The notes under the pieces are model-generated. The model saw nothing but the letters and a program-made list of their open reading frames with translations, searched no databases and was not told the origin of the DNA. A DNA stretch of 64,000 bases. Source: Flavobacterium ovatum (lineage in GTDB: Bacteria > Bacteroidota > Bacteroidia > Flavobacteriales > Flavobacteriaceae). Position numbers and translations under genes: made by a program. Shown here in pieces: positions 8,436 to 15,947 of the stretch; the first letter of the stretch is position 1; each line of letters opens with the position of its first letter. The stretch covers positions 930,001 through 994,000 of the forward strand of contig NZ_CP160035.1 of NCBI RefSeq assembly GCF_040703125.1. The letters run 5' to 3'.

Positions 8436-9296
8436 TTGAAAAACATTCCCAATATATCATTTCAAAGTGTCGAGAAATCAAAAGATTTTGAGTGTTTGAA
8501 TTTGGCGGACTTATTCGCCAGAATGCCAGACATAGTAGATCACAATCCTACGCAACCGCATCGCATATCTTTTTTTGCTTTATTATTAGTAACCAAAGGA
8601 TTTGGTACCCATCAAATAGATTTAAAAGAATACGATTTAAAAGCAGGAACAGTGCTTAAAATTGCCAAAGGACAAGTACATGCTTTTCAGAAAAACGCAA
8701 AATATGAAGGCTATTTAATCATTTTTACCGAAGATTTTGTAGTGAATCATTTTTCGAAATCTTCGATAAATATGATTTCGCATTTGTACAATTACCATAT
8801 TTCGTCGCCTATATTTAGTAATGAAGCTGGAAATAAAATCTTTTTGGACCAACTAATGGTAGAGGTGAAAAACGAAAATAATTATGCCAAAGAAAACATT
8901 GTTGCTGCTTTACTCAACTTGTATTTATTGCGATTGGAGCGAGAATTCAATGATACTTTAGAAAATAACAATTCGAACCATTACGCTATTTTTATTCAGT
9001 TCAAAAACTTGGTTGAAGCCCATTATACAAGCACTCGCAACGTAAAAGACTACGCCAATAAATTGTTTATTTCGACCAAACATCTCAACCAAGTAGTCAA
9101 AGAATTCACTTTGAACACCGCTAAACATTTCATAGACGATTTTGTGATTCTCGAAACTAAAAGAGCGATGGTGAGTTCGAATAATAGCCTTAAAGAAATT
9201 GCCTTTGCAGTTGGTTTTGACGAGGTAACCAATTTTACCAAATTCTTCAAAAAACATACTGGCACTACGCCAAAACAGTTTAGCGGCGACTTATAA
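8436..9296 (+). CDS. AraC family transcriptional regulator (cupin sensor)
   Basis: A 286-residue regulator with an N-terminal cupin-like ligand-binding part (ALLLVTKGFGTHQI, LKAGTVLKIAKGQVHAF) and a C-terminal AraC domain (about 185-286) with STKHLNQVVKEF and a final GTTPKQF. It starts with TTG: an in-frame TAG sits just upstream at 8430-8432 and the next ATG would remove part of the cupin. It stands directly before a gene whose promoter has a 21-bp-spaced direct repeat, so it is the best local candidate to bind the recurrent TTKACC operator; that is inference. Confidence 0.88.
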   Translation: MKNIPNISFQSVEKSKDFECLNLADLFARMPDIVDHNPTQPHRISFFALLLVTKGFGTHQIDLKEYDLKAGTVLKIAKGQVHAFQKNAKYEGYLIIFTEDFVVNHFSKSSINMISHLYNYHISSPIFSNEAGNKIFLDQLMVEVKNENNYAKENIVAALLNLYLLRLEREFNDTLENNNSNHYAIFIQFKNLVEAHYTSTRNVKDYANKLFISTKHLNQVVKEFTLNTAKHFIDDFVILETKRAMVSSNNSLKEIAFAVGFDEVTNFTKFFKKHTGTTPKQFSGDL

Positions 9297-9313
9297 TCTC
9301 TAGGATTCGCATA

Positions 9314-9371
9314 TTTACCATTAATTGTCTACTATTGACCTACTTAACTGTCATAGGATGAGGTAATTTTG
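9314..9371 (+). promoter_or_regulatory. AraC-type activated promoter, copy 1
   Basis: TTTACC at 9314-9319 and TTGACC at 9335-9340 are 21 bp apart; exactly 23 bp later comes a perfect -7 box TAATTTTG at 9364-9371. No -33 TTG is placed 17-23 bp from the -7 box, as expected for an activator-dependent promoter. The ATG at 9396 follows 24 bp on. The same spacing recurs at 10809, 11470, 15846 and 20555. Confidence 0.65.
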
Positions 9372-9395
9372 TATTTAATCTTAAAGACTATAAAA

Positions 9396-9845
9396 ATGAA
9401 AGCAAAAGTATTTACCCTTATTTGTTTGGTACTATTAGGTACTGGACTTGGTTTTGCACAAAACAAAACAGCCGAAGAAAATAAATTCCAATTTGAGCAA
9501 CCAGAACATTATTTAGATGGTTACTCTTTAAATTTTCAATATCAAAATGGAACTGCTCTACACATGGAGTTTTATGACGGTATGGCAAAATACGAATGGA
9601 TTTCTGGTCCTTCAAAAGGAAACGGAAACAAAGATATTCCCTATCGTTCTAGTAAAATTGGTAACGATCTTTACTTAATCAATTGGCACGAAGTGGATAA
9701 AAAAGATTATCTAACCATCGTTTTTGATTTCGAAAAAATGACCATGCACAGCTCTATTATCGTTGGTTATGAGAATAAACCCGAACGAACTTTGAAAACC
9801 GTTTTTAAAAGAGGAGTTATTGATCATTTAAAAAGAGGTGAATAA
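9396..9845 (+). CDS. Secreted MoaF-like protein
   Basis: A 149-residue protein with a signal peptide (MKAKVFTLICLVLLGTGLGFAQ, cleaved after AQ), hence periplasmic. The start at 9396 is chosen because the peptide begins there. The mature part (YSLNFQYQNGTALHMEFY, YEWISGP, LYLINWHE, LTIVFDFE) looks like the lipocalin-fold MoaF/phenolic-acid-decarboxylase-like family. Function is unknown; despite the name, MoaF is not an established molybdenum cofactor enzyme. It is controlled by the direct-repeat promoter at 9314 just after an AraC gene. Confidence 0.72.
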   Translation: MKAKVFTLICLVLLGTGLGFAQNKTAEENKFQFEQPEHYLDGYSLNFQYQNGTALHMEFYDGMAKYEWISGPSKGNGNKDIPYRSSKIGNDLYLINWHEVDKKDYLTIVFDFEKMTMHSSIIVGYENKPERTLKTVFKRGVIDHLKRGE

Positions 9846-9877
9846 CGGTTATAGATACTAATTAATTAGCAAAATAG

Positions 9878-10041
9878 TTAGTGTAATAATTTTTACTAAG
9901 GCACTTCAATTAGTGATAATTAGTGCAATTCGTGACAAACAACACCTAGAATTTTACTCGATAACTTCATGATGTTAATTAGTGTAATTGTTTTTACTAA
10001 GTCATTTCAATTAGTGAAAATTAGTGCAATTCGTGTCAAAC
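9878..10041 (+). repeat. Two 63-bp direct repeats of the AATTCGTG family
   Basis: Copy 1 (9878-9940) and copy 2 (9979-10041) both begin TTAGTGTAAT and end AATTCGTGnCAAAC, separated by 38 bp. Related AATTCGTG units occur at 15948-16213, 39185-39199 and, inverted, 48940-48967. The gap between the MoaF-like gene and the methyltransferase holds only these repeats and the hairpins at 10081. Confidence 0.75.
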
Positions 10042-10080
10042 ATTAACTTTAGTGTTGCTCTTTTGTATGTAGCACATCAG

Positions 10081-10150
10081 TAGACTCCAGCTTCAGATGG
10101 AGGCAATTCTGAGTAATAAACAGGAATACCAGTAGCAGGTGGTATTCCTT
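10081..10150. repeat. REP-like hairpin pair upstream of the methyltransferase gene
   Basis: Two hairpins: CTCCA 10085-10089 with TGGAG 10098-10102, and AGGAATACCA 10122-10131 with its complement 10140-10149. The first resembles a degenerate form of the CTCCAGCTTTAGCTGG arm in the nested palindrome at 35038. The second ends 19 bp before the ATG at 10169, so it could also act as a leader or terminator hairpin. Confidence 0.5.
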
Positions 10151-10168
10151 CATTTAAAATAAAATGAT

Positions 10169-10795
10169 ATGAACACCACCACAGTAGCACCAATAGATTT
10201 TGTTTTGGAAGCCTTATACAACGATGCTAAAAAAGATCGTTTAAAAATGGCTATAAATTGTTTGAAGTTCGCCTTTAGAGCCATGCAACCTTCCGATTTT
10301 GAAGACTCTTATCTTTCGATAAGTAAAGAACAAGGAGCCGATTTAGTGCAAATGATTATAGAAAACAATCTTAAAAATATAGTTGAATTTGGTACTTCGT
10401 TTGGAATTTCGACTTTGTTTTTGGCAAAAGGGATTTCGCAAACTAACGGTCACATTATCACCACCGAATTGATTGCCTCGAAAGCAAAAACAGCAATGCA
10501 AAATTTTGAAGAAGCAGGAGTTGTAGATCAAATTGAGTTACGAATTGGTGATGCAATGGAAACATTAAAAGATCATAAAAAACCAATCGACTTATTACTT
10601 TTAGACGGCTGGAAAGATTTGTATTTGCCTTTGTTTCAGTTATTGGAACCTAACTTTCACGAAAAAACAATCATTTATGTCGATAATGCCGACATGGCAG
10701 AATCGCAATCTTTCCTGAAAAAAGTTGGTCAAAACGCTAAATATCAGTTTACTAGTCAATACAATGGCAAGGTCGTAATCATCACAATAAAATAG
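10169..10795 (+). CDS. SAM-dependent O-methyltransferase-like protein
   Basis: A 208-residue class I methyltransferase. Motif I is VEFGTSFGIS (about 72-81), followed by IITTELIASKA as the acidic ribose-binding strand, and DLLLLDGWKDLYLPLF as the catalytic-metal region typical of catechol O-methyltransferase-like family 3. Acceptor substrate is unknown. Its last 44 codons plus the downstream promoter region (10665-10877) are duplicated at 11326-11538. The two hairpins before it and the AATTCGTG repeats separate it from the MoaF-like gene. Confidence 0.82.
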   Translation: MNTTTVAPIDFVLEALYNDAKKDRLKMAINCLKFAFRAMQPSDFEDSYLSISKEQGADLVQMIIENNLKNIVEFGTSFGISTLFLAKGISQTNGHIITTELIASKAKTAMQNFEEAGVVDQIELRIGDAMETLKDHKKPIDLLLLDGWKDLYLPLFQLLEPNFHEKTIIYVDNADMAESQSFLKKVGQNAKYQFTSQYNGKVVIITIK

Positions 10796-10877
10796 GTAAA
10801 GGCACACATTTACCATTTTCAACCGAGGATTTACCTTTAGAAAATGGTGGTATAGAAGCAACTTTGTAGAAATTAAA
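10665..10877 (+). repeat. 213-bp duplicated segment, copy A
   Basis: Covers the end of the methyltransferase gene, the intergenic space and the regulated promoter before the gene at 10889. Copy B is 11326-11538, the same length without gaps and roughly 87 percent identical by eye; differences in the coding part are mostly silent. Confidence 0.85.
10809..10866 (+). promoter_or_regulatory. AraC-type activated promoter, copy 2
   Basis: TTTACC at 10809-10814 and 10830-10835 (21-bp spacing), 23 bp, then CAACTTTG at 10859-10866 in the -7 position. ACCATTTTC (10812-10820) and GAAAATGGT (10840-10848) also form an inverted repeat around the second half-site. ATG of the membrane protein gene follows at 10889. 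Confidence 0.65.
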
Positions 10878-10888
10878 CTTTTATAATT

Positions 10889-11317
10889 ATGACAAAATTG
10901 AATACTATTAAAATTCCATTGTGGGTAAACATAATGCAGAGCATATTAGTCTTAATAATGCTTGGGCAAGTATACATGTATTTTTTGAATCACCAAATGA
11001 TGATAGATTCCGGAATTCATACAGAAGGTATTCCGAACCTAAATCTAATTTATGAAATGGGAGCGCGAACCCTAGTAATGGCCTTGATTTCAATTTATGT
11101 AATGGTAACCCAAAATCCACAACAATACCTCGTTGTGCTTATAATGAACATACTAAGAGAAGGATTTGAAACCATTATTGACCCTCTTTATCCTTTATTA
11201 AACGCTCCCGCTTCGCCAATGGTAGATGTAGTAATGCACATAGTAATTGTAGCGGTGGAAGTTCTAGCTTTTGTTACCGTTTTCAAATTAGTAAAAAAGA
11301 ATTCTATAACTGTTTAA
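10889..11317 (+). CDS. Small four-helix membrane protein, unknown function
   Basis: A 142-residue protein with about four transmembrane helices (SILVLIMLGQVYMYFL, TLVMALISIYVMV, a third amphipathic stretch, and IVIVAVEVLAFVTVF) and no signal peptide or catalytic motif. I do not recognise a named family. It is governed by the direct-repeat promoter at 10809 and flanked on both sides by copies of the duplicated 213-bp segment, so its promoter is shared with the small zinc-type gene downstream. Confidence 0.72.
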   Translation: MTKLNTIKIPLWVNIMQSILVLIMLGQVYMYFLNHQMMIDSGIHTEGIPNLNLIYEMGARTLVMALISIYVMVTQNPQQYLVVLIMNILREGFETIIDPLYPLLNAPASPMVDVVMHIVIVAVEVLAFVTVFKLVKKNSITV

Positions 11318-11325
11318 TACCAAAC

Positions 11326-11456
11326 AAACAATAATTTATGTCGGTAATACCGACATGGCGGAATCACAATCTTTTCTGAAAACAGTTGGTCAAAATTCTA
11401 AGTACCAGTTTACTAGCCAGTACAATGGCAAACTAGTAATCATCACAATAAAATAA
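11326..11456 (+). pseudogene. 3' remnant of a second O-methyltransferase gene
   Basis: In frame this reads TIIYVGNTDMAESQSFL and ends VIITIK with TAA 11454-11456, matching the last 42 residues of the methyltransferase at 10169-10795. Most base changes are silent, so the source was a functional paralogue before truncation. No 5' part remains. Confidence 0.8.
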
Positions 11457-11469
11457 GTAAAGGCACACA

Positions 11470-11527
11470 TTTACCATTTTCAACCGAGGATTTACCTTTA
11501 TGAAATGGTAATATAGATGCAATTTTG
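11470..11527 (+). promoter_or_regulatory. AraC-type activated promoter, copy 3
   Basis: TTTACC at 11470-11475 and 11491-11496 (21 bp apart), 23 bp, then CAATTTTG at 11520-11527. It came with duplication copy B and stands 20 bp before the ATG at 11548. Confidence 0.65.
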
Positions 11528-11547
11528 TATAAATTAAATTAAAAAAC

Positions 11548-11745
11548 ATGAGTCAAGTAGCAGTTTGCCCAACCTGTGGCAACAATTCAAAAATAAAAGA
11601 AGTCAACGGAGAGGTAACTTTTCAAGCCATTCAAGATGAAGAATTGATCAAAAAAATTGGTCAGTTAAAAAACGCCATGGAAAAATTCAAGTCAAAAGCA
11701 GAGGCTTTAGAAAAAGAATTAGAAGCTTTTAAATCAAAAAAATAA
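11548..11745 (+). CDS. Small CxxC protein with coiled-coil tail
   Basis: A 65-residue protein: an N-terminal CPTCG half of a zinc ribbon at residues 7-11, then a lysine/glutamate heptad region from about residue 30 (IKKIGQLKNAMEKF, ALEKELEAF) predicted to form a coiled coil. Only one CxxC pair exists, so metal binding would need dimerisation. No family name is recognised. It starts 10 bp after duplication copy B and is followed 4 bp later by the SnoaL-like gene, so both are probably expressed from the duplicated promoter. Confidence 0.7.
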   Translation: MSQVAVCPTCGNNSKIKEVNGEVTFQAIQDEELIKKIGQLKNAMEKFKSKAEALEKELEAFKSKK

Positions 11746-11749
11746 GAGT

Positions 11750-12127
11750 ATGAATTTAGATCAAAATAAACAAAATGCCATTGCTTTTTATAAAATGGCA
11801 TACGAGGGAAACCCGGTTCAGGCGGTCGCAATGTATGTGGGTGAGGATTATATTCAGCACAATCCAATGGTGGGTGATGGGCCTCAGGCGTTTATAGCTT
11901 ATTTTGAGAGAATGCAAAAAGAGTTCCCTGTCAAAACGATTGAATTCGTTCGCACCATAGCCGAAGGTGATTTGGTTGCGCTACACACACATCAAGTTTG
12001 GCCAGATGAGGATGAGTATGTCACAATGGATTTCTTTCGTTTTTCTGACGATGGTAAAATAGTGGAGCACTGGGACAGTATTCAGCAAATTCCCAAAACG
12101 GCATTAAATGCTAATAAAATGTACTAA
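11750..12127 (+). CDS. SnoaL-like / nuclear transport factor 2 family protein
   Basis: A 125-residue NTF2-like protein of the predicted SnoaL-aldol-condensation type. Marks are AIAFYKMAYEGNPVQAV, VGEDYIQHNPMVGDGP with the family's QHNP, LVALHTHQVWP and FFRFSDDGKIVEHWD. Polyketide cyclases and limonene epoxide hydrolases share the fold, but most short members have no known reaction. It lies 4 bp after the CxxC gene; the following membrane gene starts 10 bp after its stop. Confidence 0.82.
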   Translation: MNLDQNKQNAIAFYKMAYEGNPVQAVAMYVGEDYIQHNPMVGDGPQAFIAYFERMQKEFPVKTIEFVRTIAEGDLVALHTHQVWPDEDEYVTMDFFRFSDDGKIVEHWDSIQQIPKTALNANKMY

Positions 12128-12137
12128 GAAGCAGCAA

Positions 12138-12746
12138 ATGAGTTTTATTAAAAAAAATTACGGTTGGATGCTAGTCGCACTAATTGGTGTCTTGCCAATC
12201 ATCCCGCTTTTAAATTTGGTTACCCTAAATTTCTCCAATGGTTTTTCGATTAGTTTGGTAGAAGGAACCGCTGGCGAGGGAAAATCGTCTCTAGAAATGC
12301 TGTACCATATCTCGGGCGAGTTTGCCATAAGGTGGATGACCGCCGTGCTTACTTGTACGCCGTTTTTTATTCTGTTTGGTGTCAACAATTTATTTGTACG
12401 TCAAGCCATGGGTATCACAGCAGCCGTGTGGAGTTTTATTCATTTCATCATTTTTATTTGGGCCGAAGGATTTGCAGAAACCTTTACCGAAGCCAATTAC
12501 ATAGCGGGTTTTATAGCTGTATTGATTTTGATTCCGTTGTTTTTTACTTCGAATAGAAAAGCGATGAAGAAATTAAAGAAGAACTGGAAAAAGATTCAAA
12601 CCTATGCCTACGGAGCTATTATTTTGAGTTTGTTACACGTAATACTTCTCGAAAAAACTTGGCTTATTTACGGAATAATTGTCGGTCTTGGTTTTATCAT
12701 TCGATTGCCATTCGTAAAAAATAAAATTTTCGAATTTCGAAAGTAA
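12138..12746 (+). CDS. MsrQ/YedZ-like ferric-reductase-type membrane protein
   Basis: A 202-residue membrane protein with about six helices. The pattern resembles the heme-binding subunit MsrQ (YedZ): GEFAIRWMTAVLTCTPFF, RQAMGITAAVWSFIHF, LFFTSNRKAMKKLKKNWKKI and LSLLHVILL, giving two helix histidines that could ligate heme. ATG 12138 is preferred because the ten residues upstream in frame overlap the previous gene and are not part of the helix. Its usual partner MsrP (molybdopterin methionine sulfoxide reductase) is not seen nearby, so its electron acceptor is unknown. Confidence 0.68.
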   Translation: MSFIKKNYGWMLVALIGVLPIIPLLNLVTLNFSNGFSISLVEGTAGEGKSSLEMLYHISGEFAIRWMTAVLTCTPFFILFGVNNLFVRQAMGITAAVWSFIHFIIFIWAEGFAETFTEANYIAGFIAVLILIPLFFTSNRKAMKKLKKNWKKIQTYAYGAIILSLLHVILLEKTWLIYGIIVGLGFIIRLPFVKNKIFEFRK

Positions 12747-13014
12747 AAATACATATTTGTTGTCGTAAGTAAGTAGATTTTCAATGATTTAAAAAATTAT
12801 TTCTATATTTAATAAAAGGGACAACATTATAAAAGCTATCCTATTTCGACAGTGTAATTATGAAACATATAATTTAAATGTTGCTATTTTAAAAACATGT
12901 AATTTTATAATTTTGTTAGAAGTGGAATCGTAACACCCTTAAAAATATAGTCAGTTGAAGGCTATTTTGTAAACTAGCTTGGAAAATTAATCTATTTAAA
13001 ATTTTTAGAATCGA

Positions 13015-14163
13015 ATGAATATTACCGATAAATACAAACAAGTACGACAAGATACAATCAACTTTTGTAGTCATTTGCAAGTAGAAGATTATTCGATTCA
13101 AATTGTGCAATTTGCAAGTCCGCCCAAATGGCATTTGGCACACACCACTTGGTTTTTTGAGACTTTTATCCTCAAAGGTCAGTTCGAAAATTATAAAGAA
13201 TTCAGCTCCGATTTCAATTTTCTATTCAACAGTTATTACAACAATGTAGGTACTCGAATTTTGCAAACCAACAGAGGCAATATGTCGCGTCCTAGTACCG
13301 ACGAAATTTTGGAATACCGTACTTATGTTGATGCCAAAATGCTTGAATTATTAGAAAAGGAAAGCGACCCAAAAATACTTGATTTGGTCATTTTGGGACT
13401 AAATCACGAGCAACAACACCAAGAATTATTGATTACCGATGTGAAATACATGTTGGGACACAATCCTATTTTCCCTGTTTTTAACGAAAATTATAATTTG
13501 GTTGCCGATACAAATTCCGAGTCAAATGCGATAAAAATCGAAGCTGGAATTTACGAAATTGGGTATCAAGGAACTGATTTTTGTTATGATAACGAGTTGG
13601 GCGTACACAAGGTGTATGTAGCCGATTTCGAAATCAACAATTTTATGGTCACCAATGGTGATTATATCGATTTTATAGAAAAAGGAGGCTATACCGATTT
13701 TAACCTTTGGCTTGACGAAGGTTGGTCTTGGGTAAACGCAAACCAAATAATTGCGCCACTCTATTGGCACAAAATAGAAGGCGAATGGTACAATTATACA
13801 CTTGCGGGTTTGCAAAAAGTAGATTCGAATGCTATTTTGAGCCATATCAATTATTTTGAAGCGAATGCCTTTGCGGAATGGAAAGGCATGCGATTGCCAA
13901 CCGAATTTGAATGGGAAATTGCCGCAGCAAAACTAGATTGGGGCAAACGCTGGGAATGGACAAATAGTGCCTACTTGGGGTATCCAAATTTCAAAAAAGA
14001 AAATGGTGCTGTTGGCGAGTACAACGGAAAATTTATGAGTAACAAAATGGTATTACGAGGCGCATCGGTGGCAACTTCAAAAGAACACAGCCGACCGACT
14101 TATCGCAATTTTTTTAACCCAACGGAAAGATGGCAATTCACCGGAATCCGATTAGCTAAATAA
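13015..14163 (+). CDS. egtB: Ergothioneine biosynthesis protein EgtB
   Basis: A 382-residue non-heme iron sulfoxide synthase. The N-terminal DinB-like domain (HLAHTTWFFETF) holds the iron-binding HEQQHQE at residues 131-137; the C-terminal formylglycine-generating-enzyme-like domain has MVTNGDYIDFI, GMRLPTEFEWE, WEWTNSAYLGY and a terminal WQFTGIRLA. EgtB joins hercynine to cysteine or gamma-glutamylcysteine using oxygen. The stop is 4 bp before egtD. A -7-like TAATTTTG lies at 12908-12915. The absence of an egtC/egtE here means the last step must be encoded elsewhere. Confidence 0.92.
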   Translation: MNITDKYKQVRQDTINFCSHLQVEDYSIQIVQFASPPKWHLAHTTWFFETFILKGQFENYKEFSSDFNFLFNSYYNNVGTRILQTNRGNMSRPSTDEILEYRTYVDAKMLELLEKESDPKILDLVILGLNHEQQHQELLITDVKYMLGHNPIFPVFNENYNLVADTNSESNAIKIEAGIYEIGYQGTDFCYDNELGVHKVYVADFEINNFMVTNGDYIDFIEKGGYTDFNLWLDEGWSWVNANQIIAPLYWHKIEGEWYNYTLAGLQKVDSNAILSHINYFEANAFAEWKGMRLPTEFEWEIAAAKLDWGKRWEWTNSAYLGYPNFKKENGAVGEYNGKFMSNKMVLRGASVATSKEHSRPTYRNFFNPTERWQFTGIRLAK

Positions 14164-14167
14164 GATC

Positions 14168-15166
14168 ATGCAAACGATAACAGATACAGTACAAACGAAG
14201 CAGTCAACGGAAGAAAATTTCCTTTATACTTTCAAGAAGGATGTTCAAAAAGGCTTGAGTGAAAGTCCAAAAATGCTGTCGTCAAAATATTTTTATGATA
14301 AAATAGGAGACGCACTTTTTGTCGAAATTATGAATTTGCCAGAATATTATTTGACACGTTCGGAACACGATATTTTCAAGAATAAAACACAGGAATTGAT
14401 TGAAGGTTTTGGTATCGACCCAAATTCGTATTTCGAATTAATCGAACTCGGGGCTGGTGATGGATTGAAAACCAAAGAATTACTAAAAATGTTAGATGAT
14501 CAAAACTATACCTTTGATTATTTGCCTATCGATTTTTCGTCGAATGCGTTAACTTTATTAGAACAAAACTTAGCTGTAGAATTGCCTAATGTTAGTGTAC
14601 GAACCCAGCAAGGCGATTATTTTGAGGTTTTAGCCTCGTTGAAAGAAAGCAAACAGCCCAAAGTTATTTTATTTTTGGGTTCGAATATCGGGAACATGAG
14701 TGATGCTATGACGGCCGAATTTGTCTATAATTTGGGAGCTAATCTTCAGCTAGGCGACAAATTATTGATTTGTGTTGATTTAATCAAAGCCAAAGAAATT
14801 GTTTTGCCAGCGTATAATGATAGCAGGGGAGTGACAGCCAATTTTAACCTCAATCTTTTGGACCGAATCAATCATGATTTGGGTGGAGATTTTAATCGAA
14901 ATAATTTTCAACATTTACCTGAGTACGATGAAGATGAAGGTATTGCAAAAAGCGCTATTGTAAGCACCATCAAACAAAAAGTGACGATAAAAGCATTAGC
15001 ACAAAGTTTTGAATTTGAAGCAGGCGAAAAAATCCATACCGAAATTTCGAGAAAATACAACGATGTTCTGATGGCGCAAATTATCTCGAAAACCGATTTT
15101 AGCATTGAAACTAAAATTTTGGACAGTAAAAACTATTTTGCCGACTATATTTTAACCAGAAAGTAA
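14168..15166 (+). CDS. egtD: L-histidine N-alpha-methyltransferase EgtD
   Basis: A 332-residue methyltransferase making hercynine (trimethylhistidine) from histidine and three SAM. Signature parts are SSKYFYDKIGDALF, NLPEYYLTRSE, LIELGAGDGLKTKELL (motif I), YLPIDFSS and ILFLGSNIGNM. Length equals the family norm. It is encoded between egtB and the racemase-fold gene with gaps of 4 and 3 bp, so the three are surely translated from one message. Confidence 0.95.
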   Translation: MQTITDTVQTKQSTEENFLYTFKKDVQKGLSESPKMLSSKYFYDKIGDALFVEIMNLPEYYLTRSEHDIFKNKTQELIEGFGIDPNSYFELIELGAGDGLKTKELLKMLDDQNYTFDYLPIDFSSNALTLLEQNLAVELPNVSVRTQQGDYFEVLASLKESKQPKVILFLGSNIGNMSDAMTAEFVYNLGANLQLGDKLLICVDLIKAKEIVLPAYNDSRGVTANFNLNLLDRINHDLGGDFNRNNFQHLPEYDEDEGIAKSAIVSTIKQKVTIKALAQSFEFEAGEKIHTEISRKYNDVLMAQIISKTDFSIETKILDSKNYFADYILTRK

Positions 15167-15169
15167 AAA

Positions 15170-15835
15170 ATGAGTAAAGCAACCGTTGGACTATTGGGAT
15201 TGGGGAGTCGCTCTACTTTGTACTACATCAAGGAGCTAAACCGATTGTATAATCAAAAAAAAGGTGGATACAGCACTTTTCCGTTTGTGATGCTTAATGC
15301 TGATTTTGATACAATTAATCCGCTTTTGCCTAATACTTCAGAAGCTTTGGATACTGTTGTTCAAACGTATATTGACGAGCTCGAAAAGTTATCCATTACT
15401 ACTATTTTGATTCCGAATATAACACTGCACGAAACCATTGACCGATTAGATGTTCAGAGAAAAATCCTGCATCCGCTAGCTTTAGCGGTCGAAAAAATAA
15501 TAGAGCAGGAGTGGAGCACCATCGTTTTATTTGGTTCGCTCCATTCTATGGAATCGAATTATATTCGTTCGTATTTTAACGCCAAAGGAATAGAAGTTCA
15601 ACTTCCATCACAAGAAGACCGTTTGTTTATAGACGACTTTCGAAAACAAACTTATTCCGAAACCGAAACCCCAAATTTGATAGCGTCCTACCATTCGATA
15701 CTAAACAAATACACCAAAATTTTCCCCGTAGTACTTGCCTGCACAGAGTTGTCCATCTTAAAACCAACCGACAACAACCGCATTATAGACATGGCGCAAC
15801 TTCAAATAGAAAAAGCCGTTTCAGAAACAGTATAA
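15170..15835 (+). CDS. Aspartate/glutamate racemase-fold protein, altered active site
   Basis: A 221-residue Asp/Glu/hydantoin racemase-fold protein. The second catalytic cysteine is present as Cys191 in VVLACTELSIL. The first cysteine motif, usually PCNTxH, reads PNITLH, so Asn83 stands in place of Cys. Two-base racemisation is therefore unlikely; one-base chemistry such as isomerase or decarboxylase is possible. Location directly behind egtB-egtD suggests a role in thiol-histidine metabolism, perhaps replacing a missing step, but this is inference. It starts 3 bp after egtD. Confidence 0.75.
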   Translation: MSKATVGLLGLGSRSTLYYIKELNRLYNQKKGGYSTFPFVMLNADFDTINPLLPNTSEALDTVVQTYIDELEKLSITTILIPNITLHETIDRLDVQRKILHPLALAVEKIIEQEWSTIVLFGSLHSMESNYIRSYFNAKGIEVQLPSQEDRLFIDDFRKQTYSETETPNLIASYHSILNKYTKIFPVVLACTELSILKPTDNNRIIDMAQLQIEKAVSETV

Positions 15836-15845
15836 TAGTCTCAGA

Positions 15846-15903
15846 TTTACCATTATTAGCAAAAGATTGATACAAACAACAAAGCAGAAAATAATCATCT
15901 TTG
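15846..15903 (+). promoter_or_regulatory. AraC-type promoter, copy 4, without adjacent gene
   Basis: TTTACC at 15846-15851, TTGATA at 15867-15872 (21 bp on), 23 bp, then CATCTTTG at 15896-15903. Spacing equals that of the other copies, but the next start codon is 390 bp downstream at 16294 beyond a repeat array. It may serve that gene or be left from a deleted one. Confidence 0.45.
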
Positions 15904-15947
15904 TAATAGAATTTTGAATTCGATTAGTCAAATAAAATCAACTGAAA

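Larger units (their letters stand above)
11326..11538 (+). repeat. 213-bp duplicated segment, copy B
   Basis: Second copy of 10665-10877, same length. It carries the methyltransferase tail and the complete direct-repeat promoter, which is now placed before the small zinc-type gene at 11548. Confidence 0.85.
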
